Part shown: positions 63,440 through 64,000 of the stretch, in pieces
Numbering within the stretch: position 1 is the first letter of the stretch
How the letters are laid out: every line of letters starts with the position of its first letter
DNA from: Corylus avellana
Lineage: Eukaryota > Streptophyta > Magnoliopsida > Fagales > Betulaceae
NCBI RefSeq assembly: GCF_901000735.1
Contig: NC_081547.1
Coordinates: 23,800,046 to 23,864,045 of the forward strand
Direction: 5' to 3'
DNA: 64,000 nucleotides
The notes under the pieces: model-generated
What the model saw: the letters and a program-made list of their open reading frames with translations, nothing else
Databases searched by the model: none
Told to the model about the DNA's origin: nothing
Translations under genes and position numbers: made by a program

Positions 63440-64000
63440 GTTGTCAGATAAAAATATGGTTTCTAATATTATTTGATTAAAAATACAAGAAAATGTTATA
63501 TATTATATTTTCATCTCACCATGCAGAAATAGCATGCTTATTAGCTTTTTGATTTTGATTTTGATTTTGATTATTATTATTTTTTAACCAAGTTGATCAA
63601 AGGGCTTATATGGGTGCTTTCATAACAATCCAATATTATAAGAGTATTTAATATAGCATTATTGAAAGAGCAAGCAATGCTACATTCTATTCCTTCATCT
63701 CGCTTCTATCCTACTACACTAATGTGGTAGTGTCCATCTGTATTTAGATCAATCATTGTTAAAATAAAATAGACGTTGTCATAACAATCTAATAGGATAG
63801 AGGTGTAGTATATAATATCTCTTATTCAAAATATAAATAAATAATTAATAAGTAAGAAGATCAAAGAAAAATGGTAAAAATGTTGGCTTAAATCGAAACA
63901 TAATTTCATTTTAAAGGCTAATTTAAGGGTTAATGGGCACTACTACATTAGCTTAGTGGGTCAATGGGATGATAATATAATATATAGCATTACTCTTACT
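63440..64000. other. AT-rich right flank, no gene seen
   Basis: Contains a short (ATTTTG)n repeat (63548-63571) and AT-rich sequence with a partly inverted segment near 63655-63830 that may be a small MITE. I see no supported gene. Confidence 0.4.

Overview
The window is nuclear DNA of a flowering plant, most likely a woody eudicot; the species cannot be fixed from sequence alone. This rests on plant CYP76-type P450 genes, a plant-type BEACH/WD40 giant gene with GT-AG introns, a captured plant callose synthase exon, and abundant plant hAT, PIF/Harbinger, MULE-type, SINE and LINE sequences in AT-rich intergenic DNA.

Region 1 (about 0.7-16.1 kb) is a tandem segmental duplication. Each unit carries one minus-strand, two-exon CYP76-family cytochrome P450 gene (799-2422 and 10825-12448, 504 aa each) plus its upstream flank. 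Promoter, intron and most of exon 1 are almost identical between the copies, while exon 2 and the distal flank have diverged. This points to gene conversion after the duplication. Several transposons sit in only one copy, and the other copy keeps the empty site, so element ends and target-site duplications can be read directly. They include a 4.9-kb hAT element (5035-9908) with a decayed transposase and an antisense callose synthase exon fragment.

Region 2 (16.1-19.4 kb) is gene-free and holds a nested stack of MITEs, two of them hAT-like with near-perfect 8-bp target duplications.

Region 3 (19.4-62.5 kb) is one plus-strand gene of about 42 kb. It encodes a BEACH-domain protein of the plant BCHC2 type. 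I traced 31 coding exons with consistent phase, giving a predicted 2,976 aa: ConA-like lectin region, neurobeachin-type helical region, PH-BEACH, BEACH and C-terminal WD40 repeats, plus a 5' leader intron. Most of the gene's length is intron, inflated by LINE fragments (mostly antisense), SINEs and MITEs. The coding frame is intact throughout.

Region 4 (62.5-64 kb) has another hAT-like MITE just downstream of the BEACH gene, then AT-rich DNA. I found no prokaryotic features, CRISPR arrays, rRNA or bona fide tRNA genes. The most interesting material is the recombination and transposition history: the P450 conversion tract, the paralogous empty sites, the captured callose synthase exon, a Harbinger MITE that splits a reverse transcriptase pseudogene cleanly, and L1 copies that keep ORF1 or endonuclease sequence plus a 3' tail but lack the reverse transcriptase.
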